Below are positions 34,554-43,237 of a DNA stretch of 64,000 nt, piece after piece (the stretch's first letter is position 1; every line of letters starts with the position of its first letter). A model generated the notes under the pieces. It was not told the origin of the DNA, ran no database searches, and was given only the letters and a program-made list of their open reading frames with translations. A program made the position numbers and the translations under genes. Source of the DNA: Mycolicibacterium austroafricanum (GTDB taxonomy: Bacteria; Actinomycetota; Actinomycetes; Mycobacteriales; Mycobacteriaceae); NCBI RefSeq assembly GCF_902705885.1, contig NZ_CACSIP010000009.1:53750-117749 (forward strand). Reading direction: 5' to 3'.

Positions 34554-35519
34554 TTACCCCGCCACCTGGTTCACCAAGTTGGTGAGGTCCCGGCCGTCAC
34601 GAAGGCGTTCGCAGTTGTCCACCGCGAACTCCAGGTAACGGCGCATGGTGTCGGCGGTGTACCAGGCCACATGCGGGGTCAGAACGGTGTTGCTCAACTC
34701 CAGCAGTGGGCTGTCCGCCGGCACCGGCTCGATGGCGAAGACGTCCAGGCCGGCGCCGGCGAGGCGTCCGGTCCGCAGCGCGTCGACGAGCGCGTCCTCG
34801 TCGACGATCGGGCCGCGTGAGGTGTTGACGAGGATCGCCCCCGGTTTGATGCGTGCCAACGCGTCGCGGTCGAGGAGGCCGGCCGTGCGCTGTGTCAGCG
34901 GCAGGTGGAGCGAGACGATGTCGCTGACATCCAACAGGTCGGGCAGACTGCGCCAACCCCGATGCCCGTCGTCACCGGTGCTGGTGTGCACAACGGCGCC
35001 GCCCATCGCCTCGATGATGCGCTCGACACGTTTGGCGATGTTGCCGTAGCCGACCAGCCCGACGGTGCAGCCGCCGATATCGCGCACCGTCTCACCGAGG
35101 GTCGGGTCCGAGGGCCAGCCGGCACCGGCACGGGTGGCCCTGTCCAGTTCGGGAAGCCGGCGCAACGTGGCCAGCATCAGCAACACCGCGCCCTCGGCGA
35201 CCGACGCAGCGTTGGCACCGGGCATGTTGGCCACCGCGACACCACGGGCCGTCGCGACGTCGACATCGATGGTGTTCACCCCGGCACCCAGCTTGTGCAC
35301 CAGGCGCAGCCGCGGTGCGCGGGCGAGGTCCTCGCCCGAGAGCGGACGCAGGACGTGCCAGATCACCTCGGCGTCGGGAAGCTCACGATGGAAGGTGTCG
35401 TCGTCCTCTTCGGCGCAGAACCGAACATCGAGCCAATCAGAGTGCGGTTCAAGGAATTCCAGCACCTTGGGGCCGGGGGTGAAGTGGGCCAGGACTCTCA
35501 CCAGCGGCGCGCGATCCAT
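34554..35519 (-). CDS. D-2-hydroxyacid dehydrogenase family protein
   Basis: This 321-residue NAD-dependent oxidoreductase has the nucleotide-binding VGLVGYGNIAKRVERI near residue 150, the conserved VNTSRGPIVDEDAL near 228 and a late NTVLTPHVAWYT with the catalytic His. This set fits D-isomer-specific hydroxyacid dehydrogenases such as glyoxylate or phosphoglycerate dehydrogenases; the substrate is unknown. The ATG at 35519 overlaps the upstream hydrolase by 22 bases. A GTG at 35501 forms a GTGA overlap with the hydrolase stop and is equally plausible. This gene interrupts the M. tuberculosis order between Rv0271c and Rv0272c. Confidence 0.82.
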   Translation of the reverse strand: MDRAPLVRVLAHFTPGPKVLEFLEPHSDWLDVRFCAEEDDDTFHRELPDAEVIWHVLRPLSGEDLARAPRLRLVHKLGAGVNTIDVDVATARGVAVANMPGANAASVAEGAVLLMLATLRRLPELDRATRAGAGWPSDPTLGETVRDIGGCTVGLVGYGNIAKRVERIIEAMGGAVVHTSTGDDGHRGWRSLPDLLDVSDIVSLHLPLTQRTAGLLDRDALARIKPGAILVNTSRGPIVDEDALVDALRTGRLAGAGLDVFAIEPVPADSPLLELSNTVLTPHVAWYTADTMRRYLEFAVDNCERLRDGRDLTNLVNQVAG

Positions 35520-36622
35520 CCGGCGATGGTATCGGCCTTCTCGCTGCGTGCGCCCGGGGTGGTGAAGTAGTGATCGGTGTCGACGGCGCACTGTGTCTTG
35601 TCCTCGCTGCCCAGCGCGTCGTGGATGCGCTGCGCATCCGACGGATACACGCCGGTGTCCTGATCGGCGTTGATCACCAATGCCGGACAGTCGATGCGGG
35701 CCAGGTGCGGCTCTGCCCGGGTCTGGGCGTAGCGCAGACTCCACATCCCGATCCAGCTGCGCAGCGTGCAGGCCGAGGCGATCCCGTGCGTCGATCTGTT
35801 GGCCTTGACCGGTATTCCTGCGTAACACATGTTGGCGGGTCGTTTCGTCGGTTCCAGGGCGGGATCGACCATCCGTGGATCCGCCCAGGTGCGCATCACC
35901 GTGAACGGCCGGTCGGAGAACCCCGCGGCACGTACCCGGATGAGCTCGGCCTCCGCCCAGTCGGTGATGGCTTCGTTGCGGGTGACCTGTGCCGCCCGGT
36001 AGCGCTGCACGAAATCCGGGTCGTAGGGCGGGCCGTTGACCTCGTTGAACAGATCAAGATCGGGTTGCGTTGCGATGGGGTCACTTTCGTCGACCACCGC
36101 GGCGTCCATCCACGCGGTCAGCACATCGGGACGTCCGGGGTGCGCCGCGCTGGCCACGTAACCGTCGGCGGGCGGGAGGTCGTCGAGCCCGGCGGCCGGC
36201 CTCATCCCCTCCAACGGGGTGACGTGCCGATCGGTGGCGTTGGCCTGGTAGGCAGCCATCAACGACCCGCCCCCCGAATTGCCCAGCAGGATCACTGTTT
36301 CGATGCCCTGGGCCTCGCGAAGCCAGCGCACCCCGACACCGATGTCCACCAGCGCGTGGTCGAGCAGGAAGCTGCTCTCGAACCCGCGGAACCTGGTGTT
36401 CCAGCCCAGGAAGCCGATGCCGCGGGTGGCCATGTACTCGGCGAGATAATGCTCGGAGAAGTCGATCTGGTAGTGCGACGCGATCATCGCGACCTTCGGC
36501 TTGCGGCCCACGCCGCGGTGGTAGAGGCCCTGGCACGGATGACCACCCGAGCCCGCCTGCCTCGCGGTGGTCGAGTCCAGGCCGACGAACTCCCGGGTGA
36601 CCCCTGGTGTCGATTTACTCAT
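35498..36622 (-). CDS. Alpha/beta hydrolase-like protein (Rv0272c-like)
   Basis: The 374-residue protein has an alpha/beta-hydrolase fold: YHRGVGRKPKVAMIASHYQI near residue 34, the nucleophile elbow LLGNSGGGSLMAAYQAN near 112, and LVINADQDTGVYPSD near 320, with DTDHYFTTPG supplying a late His. There is no signal peptide. Its ATG overlaps the TetR stop by 8 bases. Position between FadE6 and TetR genes corresponds to M. tuberculosis Rv0272c, itself of unknown function. Confidence 0.75.
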   Translation of the reverse strand: MSKSTPGVTREFVGLDSTTARQAGSGGHPCQGLYHRGVGRKPKVAMIASHYQIDFSEHYLAEYMATRGIGFLGWNTRFRGFESSFLLDHALVDIGVGVRWLREAQGIETVILLGNSGGGSLMAAYQANATDRHVTPLEGMRPAAGLDDLPPADGYVASAAHPGRPDVLTAWMDAAVVDESDPIATQPDLDLFNEVNGPPYDPDFVQRYRAAQVTRNEAITDWAEAELIRVRAAGFSDRPFTVMRTWADPRMVDPALEPTKRPANMCYAGIPVKANRSTHGIASACTLRSWIGMWSLRYAQTRAEPHLARIDCPALVINADQDTGVYPSDAQRIHDALGSEDKTQCAVDTDHYFTTPGARSEKADTIAGWIARRW

Positions 36623-37244
36623 GGCTTCCGTCCTCCCGGTGATAGATCGTCCGGTAGAAGATGTCGGTCAGCGTCTTGATGCAGGCGTCGTCGTCGACAT
36701 CGGCGTGGGCGCCGGACAGTTGGGTGTAGCAGAACTGGTTGAGCATCGACACCAGCGCGACGGCGATCAGACGCGGGTCACTACCCGCGCAAAACCCTTG
36801 CTGCTGTGCTTGTTTGACCAGTGAGGTGATCAAACCGATCGGCAGCGAACAGATCTCGTTCCAATACTCGGCGAAGTCGTCGCTGATCATCGCCATCTGG
36901 AACACGCTGATGATCTCCGCGAGCCGGTTGCGGTAGGTGTTCCAGTGCGCCGCGGCCGCCTGGTGAGAGCGCTCCCGGTGGCTGAGCCCGGGTTGCGCGG
37001 CGGCCATCGAACGCTCACGGGCTTCGTCGCGGAACCGCACGGCCCACTCCCGGACCATCGCTTCCTTCGAGTCGTAGTAGTTGTAGAACGACGCCGTGGA
37101 CCGCCCCGCCTCGCCGGCGATGTCCGCGATCGTCGTCGCCAGGATTCCCTTGCGCGCCACGACCGTGCGGGCGGCGGCATCGATCGCGGCCTGAGTCTGG
37201 CGACCGCGCACCGTCGGCAGGTGCTCGCGAGGACTGACGCTCAC
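36615..37244 (-). CDS. TetR-family regulator (Rv0273c-like)
   Basis: This 209-residue protein has a helix-turn-helix near residues 20-65 (ARKGILATTIADIAGEAGRS, then TASFYNYYDSKEAMV) and a helical ligand-binding domain. It leads a minus-strand run of hydrolase, dehydrogenase, FadE6 and membrane-protein genes. A perfect dyad lies at 37275-37300, in the gap to the divergent VOC gene, and is its probable operator. Autoregulation and joint control of the VOC gene are therefore likely, but inferred. Confidence 0.87.
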   Translation of the reverse strand: MSVSPREHLPTVRGRQTQAAIDAAARTVVARKGILATTIADIAGEAGRSTASFYNYYDSKEAMVREWAVRFRDEARERSMAAAQPGLSHRERSHQAAAAHWNTYRNRLAEIISVFQMAMISDDFAEYWNEICSLPIGLITSLVKQAQQQGFCAGSDPRLIAVALVSMLNQFCYTQLSGAHADVDDDACIKTLTDIFYRTIYHREDGSHE

Positions 37245-37274
37245 CCGGTTCGCTCCCCACGGTTGTTGTTGCCG

Positions 37275-37300
37275 AACTGAATCTGATGTTAGATTCAGTT
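37275..37300. promoter_or_regulatory. Perfect operator-like dyad between TetR and VOC genes
   Basis: Arms AACTGAATCT (37275-37284) and AGATTCAGTT (37291-37300) are perfect inverted repeats around 6 bp. The dyad lies 31 bases upstream of the TetR start and 34 bases upstream of the VOC start. It includes TAGATT, a TANNNT -10 box on the plus strand. Binding here would cover the promoters on both sides. Confidence 0.7.
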
Positions 37301-37333
37301 TCTGCCCGTGGCCAGTACCCTGGAGGTGCGATC

Positions 37334-37921
37334 GTGATCAAGCCGCACAATGTTGGCGGGAAAACCAACACCGAATTCGAACTGGGCGGCATCAACCACG
37401 TTGCGCTGGTGTGCTCCGACATGGCCAAAACTGTGGACTTCTACTCGAACGTGCTGGGTATGCCCTTGGTCAAGTCGCTGGATCTGCCGGGCGGCATGGG
37501 CCAGCACTTCTTCTTCGACGCCGGCAACGGTGACTGTGTGGCGTTCTTCTGGTTCGCCGACGCGCCGGACCGGGTGCCCGGTATCTCCTCGCCGGAGGCC
37601 ATCCCCGGGATCGGGGACATCGTCAGCGCGGTGAGCACGATGAACCATCTCGCGTTCCACGTGCCTGCGGAGAAGTTCGACGAGTACCGGCAGCGCCTCA
37701 AGGCCAAGGGAGTGCGCGTCGGCCCGGTGCTCAACCACGACCAGAGTGCCGCCCAGGTGTCGGCGACCGTGCATCCCGGGGTGTACGTGAGGTCGTTCTA
37801 CTTCCTGGACCCGGATGGCATCACACTCGAGTTCGCCTGTTGGACGAAGGAATTCACCGAGGCCGACGCGGCGGCCACACCGAGGACGGCGGCCGACCGC
37901 CGAGTACCCGCCGCACGCTGA
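37334..37921 (+). CDS. VOC/glyoxalase-fold protein (Rv0274-like)
   Basis: The 195-residue protein belongs to the vicinal-oxygen-chelate family, with ELGGINHVALVCSDMAKTVD and YSNVLGM near residue 17, TMNHLAFHVP near 102 and a C-terminal FLDPDGITLEFACW. His and Glu at these places are the usual metal ligands. The family includes glyoxalases, ring-cleavage dioxygenases and fosfomycin-type resistance proteins; the reaction here is unknown. GGAGG 7 bases before the GTG at 37334 fixes the start. It is divergent from the TetR at 36615, as in M. tuberculosis Rv0273c/Rv0274. Confidence 0.87.
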   Translation: MIKPHNVGGKTNTEFELGGINHVALVCSDMAKTVDFYSNVLGMPLVKSLDLPGGMGQHFFFDAGNGDCVAFFWFADAPDRVPGISSPEAIPGIGDIVSAVSTMNHLAFHVPAEKFDEYRQRLKAKGVRVGPVLNHDQSAAQVSATVHPGVYVRSFYFLDPDGITLEFACWTKEFTEADAAATPRTAADRRVPAAR

Positions 37922-37926
37922 GCCTC

Positions 37927-37991
37927 CCGCCGGAACGGTATTCCAGCAGACGCTCACTCGGGTTTTCCCTGCTGGAATACCGTTCCGGCGG
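37927..37991. repeat. Interspersed palindromic element, copy 3 (perfect)
   Basis: The arms are 23-bp perfect inverted repeats. The left, 37927-37949, begins CCGCCGGAACGGTATTCC and ends AGCAG. The right is 37969-37991. The 19-base loop contains GGGTTTTCC. It fills the gap between the convergent ends of the VOC gene and a TetR gene and is the best preserved of the three copies. As RNA it would form a very stable hairpin. Confidence 0.9.
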
Positions 37992-37998
37992 GGGTTGT

Positions 37999-38619
37999 TC
38001 AGTCGCGGTACAGGGCGGGATCGCCGAGTTGGTCGATCAGCGCCGCCAGCTGGTCTGTCAGTTGAGCGGGGCTGAAGGCGACGGCGCCGGCCAGCCAGGC
38101 GCTCAGCGTCTGCGCGACACCGCCCACCACGAAGTGCGACGCCGCTTTGATCCGGTCGTTGTGCTCGAGTTGCAGCGCCACCCCGGCGTGCTGGCCCGAC
38201 AACAACGCGAACAGCGCCCCGGACTCGGCGCGCTTGCGCACCACGACCGGGTTGGCGAGGTGGGCGCTGAACAGCAATCGACCCACCCGGACGTCGTCGG
38301 CGATGACCCGCACGATGTTGGCGATACCTGCGCGGGTCTGCTCCCGTGCCGGCGCGGCCGCCACCGCCGCCTGGGTGGTCGCGGCGATGTCGGCGACCAC
38401 CCAGTCGAAGATGGCGCCGACGAACACGTCCTTGTCGTCGAAGCTCTCGTAGAAATAACGCGCCGCCAGGCCGGATTGTGAGCAGATCGCCCGCACCGTC
38501 AGGTCGCTGGGAGTGGTCCGGCTGCCGAGCAGGTCCAACCCTGCTTCCAGCAACCGGCGCCTACGCTCTGCGATCCGTTGCGTGGCGTCCACGCCGCGGT
38601 ACGGACGTACCTGGGGCAT
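37999..38619 (-). CDS. TetR-family regulator (Rv0275c-like)
   Basis: This 206-residue protein has a TetR helix-turn-helix (LLEAGLDLLGSRTTPSDLTV, then ICSQSGLAARYFYESFDDKD) and a helical C-terminal domain. The ATG at 38619 fits; the longer upstream frame runs into the divergent gene. A 14-bp dyad lies directly upstream at 38621-38634. It is divergent from the MpaB-like gene, matching M. tuberculosis Rv0275c/Rv0276, and convergent with the VOC gene across the palindromic repeat. Confidence 0.85.
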   Translation of the reverse strand: MPQVRPYRGVDATQRIAERRRRLLEAGLDLLGSRTTPSDLTVRAICSQSGLAARYFYESFDDKDVFVGAIFDWVVADIAATTQAAVAAAPAREQTRAGIANIVRVIADDVRVGRLLFSAHLANPVVVRKRAESGALFALLSGQHAGVALQLEHNDRIKAASHFVVGGVAQTLSAWLAGAVAFSPAQLTDQLAALIDQLGDPALYRD

Positions 38620-38620
38620 C

Positions 38621-38634
38621 TGTCCATATTGACA
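38621..38634. promoter_or_regulatory. Dyad at the TetR start (Rv0275c-like)
   Basis: TGTCCATATTGACA is a 14-bp dyad with six of seven pairs matching, immediately upstream of the TetR ATG at 38619. It is well placed to block transcription of that gene. The MpaB-like gene starts 76 bases away on the other side. Confidence 0.4.
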
Positions 38635-38709
38635 CCCGGCCACGCGTGAGAGCAATATCAGGAAACAGGCGTTCGCACAATTGGGCGCCGAAGTGGAGAG
38701 GAGCCGTCG

Positions 38710-39615
38710 ATGACTGTGGAGGAATCGATCGCAGCAGCTGTGCCGCACGTCGAGCGCCCGGTGGCCGATGTCGCGACGACCGCCCCGCGAAAGTCCCGGT
38801 TCCGGCGGACCGACGACGGCATGCTGGGGCTGGGCCTGCTCGCCGGCCCCGCGAACGTCATCATGCAGCTCGCCCGCCCGGGTGTCGGGTACGGCGTGAT
38901 GGAGAGCCCGGTCGAGAGCGGCCGGGTCGACCGGCACCCGATCAAACGGGCCCGCACCACGTTCACCTACCTCGCGGTGTCCACCAACGGCACCGACGAA
39001 CAGAAGGCGGCGTTCCGCCGCGCCGTCAACGGCGCGCACGCCCAGGTGGTCTCCACCGAGTCGTCTCCGGTCACGTACAACGCCTTCGACAAGGACCTGC
39101 AGCTATGGGTCGGGGCGTGCCTGTACAAGGGCGTCGTCGACGTGCACCGACTGTTCGTCGGCGAGATGGACGAGCAGACCGCCGACCGGCTCCACCTACA
39201 GGGCCGGGCGTTGGCGACGATGCTGCAGGTGCCCGAGCAGATGTGGCCGCCGGATCGGGCCGCATTCGACAGGTACTGGCAGAAATCGCTGGACCAGGTG
39301 CACATCGACGACGCGATTCGCGACTATCTGTACCCGATCGCGGTGTCGCGGCTGCGGGGCCTGAGCCTGCCGGGACCGCTGCGGCGCCGGTCGGAGAATC
39401 TGGCACTGCTCATCACCACGGGGTTTTTGCCCCAGCGCTTCCGCGACGAGATGCAACTGCCCTGGGACGCGGCGCGTCAGCGCAAGTTCGACCGGCTGGT
39501 CACCGTGCTGCGCACCATCAACAACGTGTCGCCGAAGTTCGTCCGCGAGTTCCCGTTCAACTTGCTGCTCAAGGACGTCGACCGGCGCATCCGCACCGGG
39601 CGCCCGCTGGTCTGA
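38710..39615 (+). CDS. Oxygenase MpaB-family (DUF2236) protein, Rv0276-like
   Basis: The 301-residue protein has the pattern of the MpaB/DUF2236 family: GLLAGPANVIMQLARPGVGY near residue 42, DRHPIKRARTTFTYLAV near 77, and NAFDKDLQLWVGACLYKGVV near 123. Conserved His and Arg residues in these blocks probably bind haem, as in latex-clearing proteins; that is family knowledge and the activity here is unknown. GAGAGGAG lies shortly before the ATG. It precedes the ESX-3 promoter region, as Rv0276 lies a few genes before ESX-3 in M. tuberculosis. Confidence 0.8.
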   Translation: MTVEESIAAAVPHVERPVADVATTAPRKSRFRRTDDGMLGLGLLAGPANVIMQLARPGVGYGVMESPVESGRVDRHPIKRARTTFTYLAVSTNGTDEQKAAFRRAVNGAHAQVVSTESSPVTYNAFDKDLQLWVGACLYKGVVDVHRLFVGEMDEQTADRLHLQGRALATMLQVPEQMWPPDRAAFDRYWQKSLDQVHIDDAIRDYLYPIAVSRLRGLSLPGPLRRRSENLALLITTGFLPQRFRDEMQLPWDAARQRKFDRLVTVLRTINNVSPKFVREFPFNLLLKDVDRRIRTGRPLV

Positions 39616-39677
39616 GCACCCGGCCCCGGTGACCCGGCTCACCCCTGATCCGGTACCTGTGCATCTCGACAGTTTGG

Positions 39678-39722
39678 TTATGCAATGCTAACTTCAGCAA
39701 AAGTTAGCTTAGCCATACATAA
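39678..39722. promoter_or_regulatory. Two IdeR-like iron boxes upstream of ESX-3
   Basis: TTATGCAATGCTAACTTCA (39678-39696) and TTAGCTTAGCCATACATAA (39704-39722) match the 19-bp IdeR consensus TTAGGTTAGGCTAACCTAA at 13 and 14 positions. They are embedded in a larger dyad: GGTTATG and GCTAACTT on the left pair with AAGTTAGC and CATAACC on the right. IdeR with iron represses esx-3 in mycobacteria, so these boxes fit iron control of the whole locus. The second box ends 75 bases before eccA3. Confidence 0.75.
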
Positions 39723-39797
39723 CCACTCGTAGGGAGATGGCGGGGGACCGGCGCGCGGTCGATTCGACGAGGCGCCGGCGCTTTCGCGAAACAGTTC

Positions 39798-41690
39798 ATG
39801 GAAATGGGAAGTGACACGCTCGCGACCGCGGCGCCCCGGGTGGATCCCGACGTCCTCAGCCGGTTCGCCACCTGCTGTCGTGCACTGGGGTTATCCGTGC
39901 ACGACCGGCAGCGTCCGGCCGATCTCGGCGCCGCCCGCTCCGGTTTCGACGGGCTGACGCGGATCGCCAACGATCAATGCGACGCGTGGACGGGCCTGGC
40001 GGCTTCCGGAGAAGTGTCGTCCGGGGTGATCGAGGCCATCTGGCAAACATCCGCGACGGCGGGCGTGCTGCAGCGTCAGCTCGATCTCACCCCGGGGGCA
40101 CTCGGCTTCGCCTATGACACCGGGCTGTACCTCCAGCTCCGCGCCACCGCGCCCGACGATTTTGCGCTGGCCTACGCGGTCCGGCTGTGTGACGCGGCCG
40201 ACGGGTCCGCATCCTTTGCCGCAGCCGACCGAATGGTGGGCGAAATCCTGGACCGCCGACCCGGCTGGCTGGCGGCACGGTGGGTGCGGGTGGCGACCTA
40301 CTACCGGGCCGGACGGTGGTCAGACGCGGTCAGGTTGCTGACGCCGGTGGTCACCGACGAGTCCCTCGATGAGACCTACGCGCACGCGGCACGTGTGACC
40401 CTCGGAATCGCACTGGCCCGGCTGGGCATGTTCGCCCCGGCCCTGTCCCATCTCGAGCGGCCCGAAGGCCCGATCTCCGTCGCCGCCGTCGACGGTGCGT
40501 TCGCCAAGGCGCTGGCGTTGCGGGCCCAGGGGGAGGACGAGGAAGCCCACGAGCTGCTGCAGGAGCTCTACGCCGCCAACCCCGAGAACACCCACATCGA
40601 AGAAGCGTTGTCGGACACCTCGTTCGGGATCGTCACCACCACCGCCGCACGCATTGAGGCGCGGACCGACCCGTGGAATCCGGAGACCGAGCCGGGGGAG
40701 GCCGACTTCGTCGACCCGGGCGCCAAGGAGCGCAAGGCCCATCTGCTGATCGAAGCCGAGGCCGAGCTGGCCGAGTTCATCGGCCTCGAAGAGGTCAAGT
40801 ATCAGGTGGCCCGCCTGAAGAGCTCGGTGGCGATGGCGATCAGGCGCCAGGAGCGCGGTCTGGCCGTCGCCCAGCGCACCAACCACCTGGTGTTCGCCGG
40901 CCCCCCCGGGACCGGCAAGACCACGATCGCCCGCGTGGTCGCCAAGATCTACTGCGGTCTGGGGCTTCTGAAGAAGGAAACCGTCCGGGAGGTGCATCGC
41001 GCCGATCTGATCGGCCAGCACATCGGCGAAACCGAAGCCAAGACCAACGCCATCATCGACAGCGCGCTCGACGGCGTGTTGTTCCTCGACGAGGCGTACG
41101 CGCTGGTGTCCACCGGCGCCAAAAACGACTTCGGTCTGGTGGCCATCGACACACTGCTGGCCCGGATGGAGAACGACCGCGATCGGTTGGTGGTCATCGT
41201 CGCCGGCTACCGCAAGGATCTTGATGCGTTCCTGGACGCCAACGAGGGACTGCGGTCCCGGTTCACCCGCAGCATCGACTTTCCGTCGTACTCACCGAAG
41301 GAGCTCGTCGAAATCGCAACCCGGATGGCCGAAAAGCGGGACTCACGTTTCGAGGAGGCTGCGCGCGCCGACATGGAGCGGCTGTTCGCCCACCTGGCGC
41401 AGTCTTCGACACCGGACGCCAACGGCGTGGAACGCCGCAGCCTCGACATCGCAGGTAACGGCCGATTCGTCCGAAACCTCGTGGAACGCTCGGAGGAGGA
41501 GCGCGAATACCGGCTCGACCACACACCGCGCACTGGCGGCTCGACCGCCGAAGCCGATGATTTCACCGACGACGAGCTGATGACGATCACCGCCACCGAC
41601 GTCAACAATTCAGCCGCACCGCAGCTGCGTGGCCTCGGTCTGTCGGTGCCATCGAGTGAGCCGGAACAGCGTCAGCCGGAACAGCGATGA
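39798..41690 (+). CDS. eccA3: ESX-3 AAA+ ATPase EccA3
   Basis: The 630-residue protein has a tetratricopeptide-like N-terminal half (residues 1-270) and a C-terminal CbbX-type AAA+ domain, with Walker A GPPGTGKT at 368-375 and Walker B GVLFLDEAYAL. EccA is a cytosolic ATPase thought to act on substrate-chaperone complexes of type VII secretion. Start is ATG 39798 or, two codons later, 39804; neither has a clear ribosome site. The C-terminus holds a short repeat (PEQRQPEQR). Its stop overlaps eccB3 as ATGA. Gene order from here to eccE3 is exactly that of ESX-3. Confidence 0.95.
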   Translation: MEMGSDTLATAAPRVDPDVLSRFATCCRALGLSVHDRQRPADLGAARSGFDGLTRIANDQCDAWTGLAASGEVSSGVIEAIWQTSATAGVLQRQLDLTPGALGFAYDTGLYLQLRATAPDDFALAYAVRLCDAADGSASFAAADRMVGEILDRRPGWLAARWVRVATYYRAGRWSDAVRLLTPVVTDESLDETYAHAARVTLGIALARLGMFAPALSHLERPEGPISVAAVDGAFAKALALRAQGEDEEAHELLQELYAANPENTHIEEALSDTSFGIVTTTAARIEARTDPWNPETEPGEADFVDPGAKERKAHLLIEAEAELAEFIGLEEVKYQVARLKSSVAMAIRRQERGLAVAQRTNHLVFAGPPGTGKTTIARVVAKIYCGLGLLKKETVREVHRADLIGQHIGETEAKTNAIIDSALDGVLFLDEAYALVSTGAKNDFGLVAIDTLLARMENDRDRLVVIVAGYRKDLDAFLDANEGLRSRFTRSIDFPSYSPKELVEIATRMAEKRDSRFEEAARADMERLFAHLAQSSTPDANGVERRSLDIAGNGRFVRNLVERSEEEREYRLDHTPRTGGSTAEADDFTDDELMTITATDVNNSAAPQLRGLGLSVPSSEPEQRQPEQR

Positions 41691-43237
41691 CGGCACCGAA
41701 CGGGGATCGGCGGTCCTTCAGCTCGCGCACCCCGAACAACGAGAACCCCGAAGGGGTCAGTTACCGGCGCGGATTCGTCACCCGCCATCAGGTGACCGGC
41801 TGGCGGTTCGTCATGCGCCGCATCGCTTCCGGGGTTGCGCTGCACGACACCCGGATGCTCCTCGACCCGTTGCGCACCCAGTCGCGCGCCGTGCTCGTCG
41901 GCGGCCTGATCCTGGTGACCGGCATGATCGGCTGCTTTCTCTTCTCGTTCATCCGGCCGTCCGGCGCCGCGGGGAACGATTCCGTGCTCGCCGACCGCGA
42001 GTCCGCGGCGCTCTACGTCCGGCTCGGAGACCAGCTGCACCCGGTGCTGAACCTGGCCTCGGCCCGTCTGATCGCCGGAAAGGCCGACAACCCCGCGCTG
42101 GTGAAGAGCAGCGAGCTCGACCAGTTCCCACGGGGAAACATGCTGGGCATTCCCGGCGCCCCGGAACGCATGGTGGCCAACACAACTCGTGACGCGTACT
42201 GGACCGTGTGCGATGCCGCCACCGGCCCCGTGGGCACCACCGGTACCACCGTGATCGCGGGAAAGCCGGAGACTGGCGGTGAGCGTGCGGCCGACCTTCC
42301 CGCGGACCACGCGGTGCTCGCCGAGAACGCCGGCAGAACATGGCTGTTGTGGGACGGCAAACGCAGTCCTGTCGACCTGGCCGACCGCGCGGTCACCGAC
42401 GGGCTGGGCATCGGCGGCGGTGGCGCCCGAGTCCAGCCGATTGCGACCGGGCTCTTCAACGCGCTCCCGGAAGCTCCCCCGCTGATCTCCCCGGTGATTC
42501 CCGGCGCCGGCGGACCGGCGGCAGTGCCGTTGCCCGTCGCCGCGCCGGTGGGTGCGGTCGTCGTCTCCTACGAGGCGGACAACACCCTGCGGCACTACCT
42601 CGTTCTCGCCGACGGACTGCAGCCGATCTCCGGTGTGCTGGCGTCGATCATCCGCAACACCAACTCCTACGGACTGGACCAGCCCCCGCGCCTCGGTGCT
42701 GACGACGTCGCGCGGATCCCGACCGCCCAGGCCGTCGACACCACCGCCTACCCGTCGCAGCCGGTCACCCTGGTCGACCCCACCGTCGATCCGGTCACCT
42801 GCGCGGCCTGGGCGAAACCCGAAGGCGCCCAGGCGGCGTCGCTGAGCCTGCTGTCAGGGGCGACACTGCCGATCCGTGACGGACTGCGCACCGTGGACCT
42901 GGTGAGCTCAGGGGCCCCCGGCGGTCCGGCCGACCGGGTGGCGCTGACGCCGGGCACCGGCTACTTCGTCGACAGCGGTGGCGCGCTGTTCTGGGTCAGC
43001 GACATCGGCGTGCGTTACGGCATCGCCGCCGGTGCGGACTCCGGCGACTCCGCAGGCGCCGACACCGTCGCCGCGATCGGCCTGACCTCCGCCCCGCTGC
43101 CCATTCCGTGGTCGGTGCTGTCGCAATTCGCCGCGGGCCCGACGTTATCGCGTACCGACGCGCTGCTGGCCCACGACACGCTGGCGCCCAACCCGGCGCC
43201 GGCCCGACTGGACATCCCCCGTTTGGAGAACCCGTGA
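41687..43237 (+). CDS. eccB3: ESX-3 core component EccB3
   Basis: This 516-residue protein has a cytosolic N-terminus ([20 protein letters not shown], typical of EccB), one transmembrane segment at about residues 70-90 ([20 protein letters not shown]) and a large periplasmic domain. EccB, C, D and E form the membrane complex of the secretion system. It is coupled to eccA3 by ATGA and to eccC3 by GTGA overlaps. Confidence 0.96.
   Translation: MTAPNGDRRSFSSRTPNNENPEGVSYRRGFVTRHQVTGWRFVMRRIASGVALHDTRMLLDPLRTQSRAVLVGGLILVTGMIGCFLFSFIRPSGAAGNDSVLADRESAALYVRLGDQLHPVLNLASARLIAGKADNPALVKSSELDQFPRGNMLGIPGAPERMVANTTRDAYWTVCDAATGPVGTTGTTVIAGKPETGGERAADLPADHAVLAENAGRTWLLWDGKRSPVDLADRAVTDGLGIGGGGARVQPIATGLFNALPEAPPLISPVIPGAGGPAAVPLPVAAPVGAVVVSYEADNTLRHYLVLADGLQPISGVLASIIRNTNSYGLDQPPRLGADDVARIPTAQAVDTTAYPSQPVTLVDPTVDPVTCAAWAKPEGAQAASLSLLSGATLPIRDGLRTVDLVSSGAPGGPADRVALTPGTGYFVDSGGALFWVSDIGVRYGIAAGADSGDSAGADTVAAIGLTSAPLPIPWSVLSQFAAGPTLSRTDALLAHDTLAPNPAPARLDIPRLENP

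Noticed and set aside
23043..37991. CRISPR array
   Set aside because: The three related palindromes are thousands of bases apart and have no regular spacers.
39671..39797. Zur (zinc) box at the ESX-3 promoter
   Set aside because: M. tuberculosis esx-3 also has Zur control, but I found no convincing Zur-type palindrome here in addition to the IdeR-like boxes.
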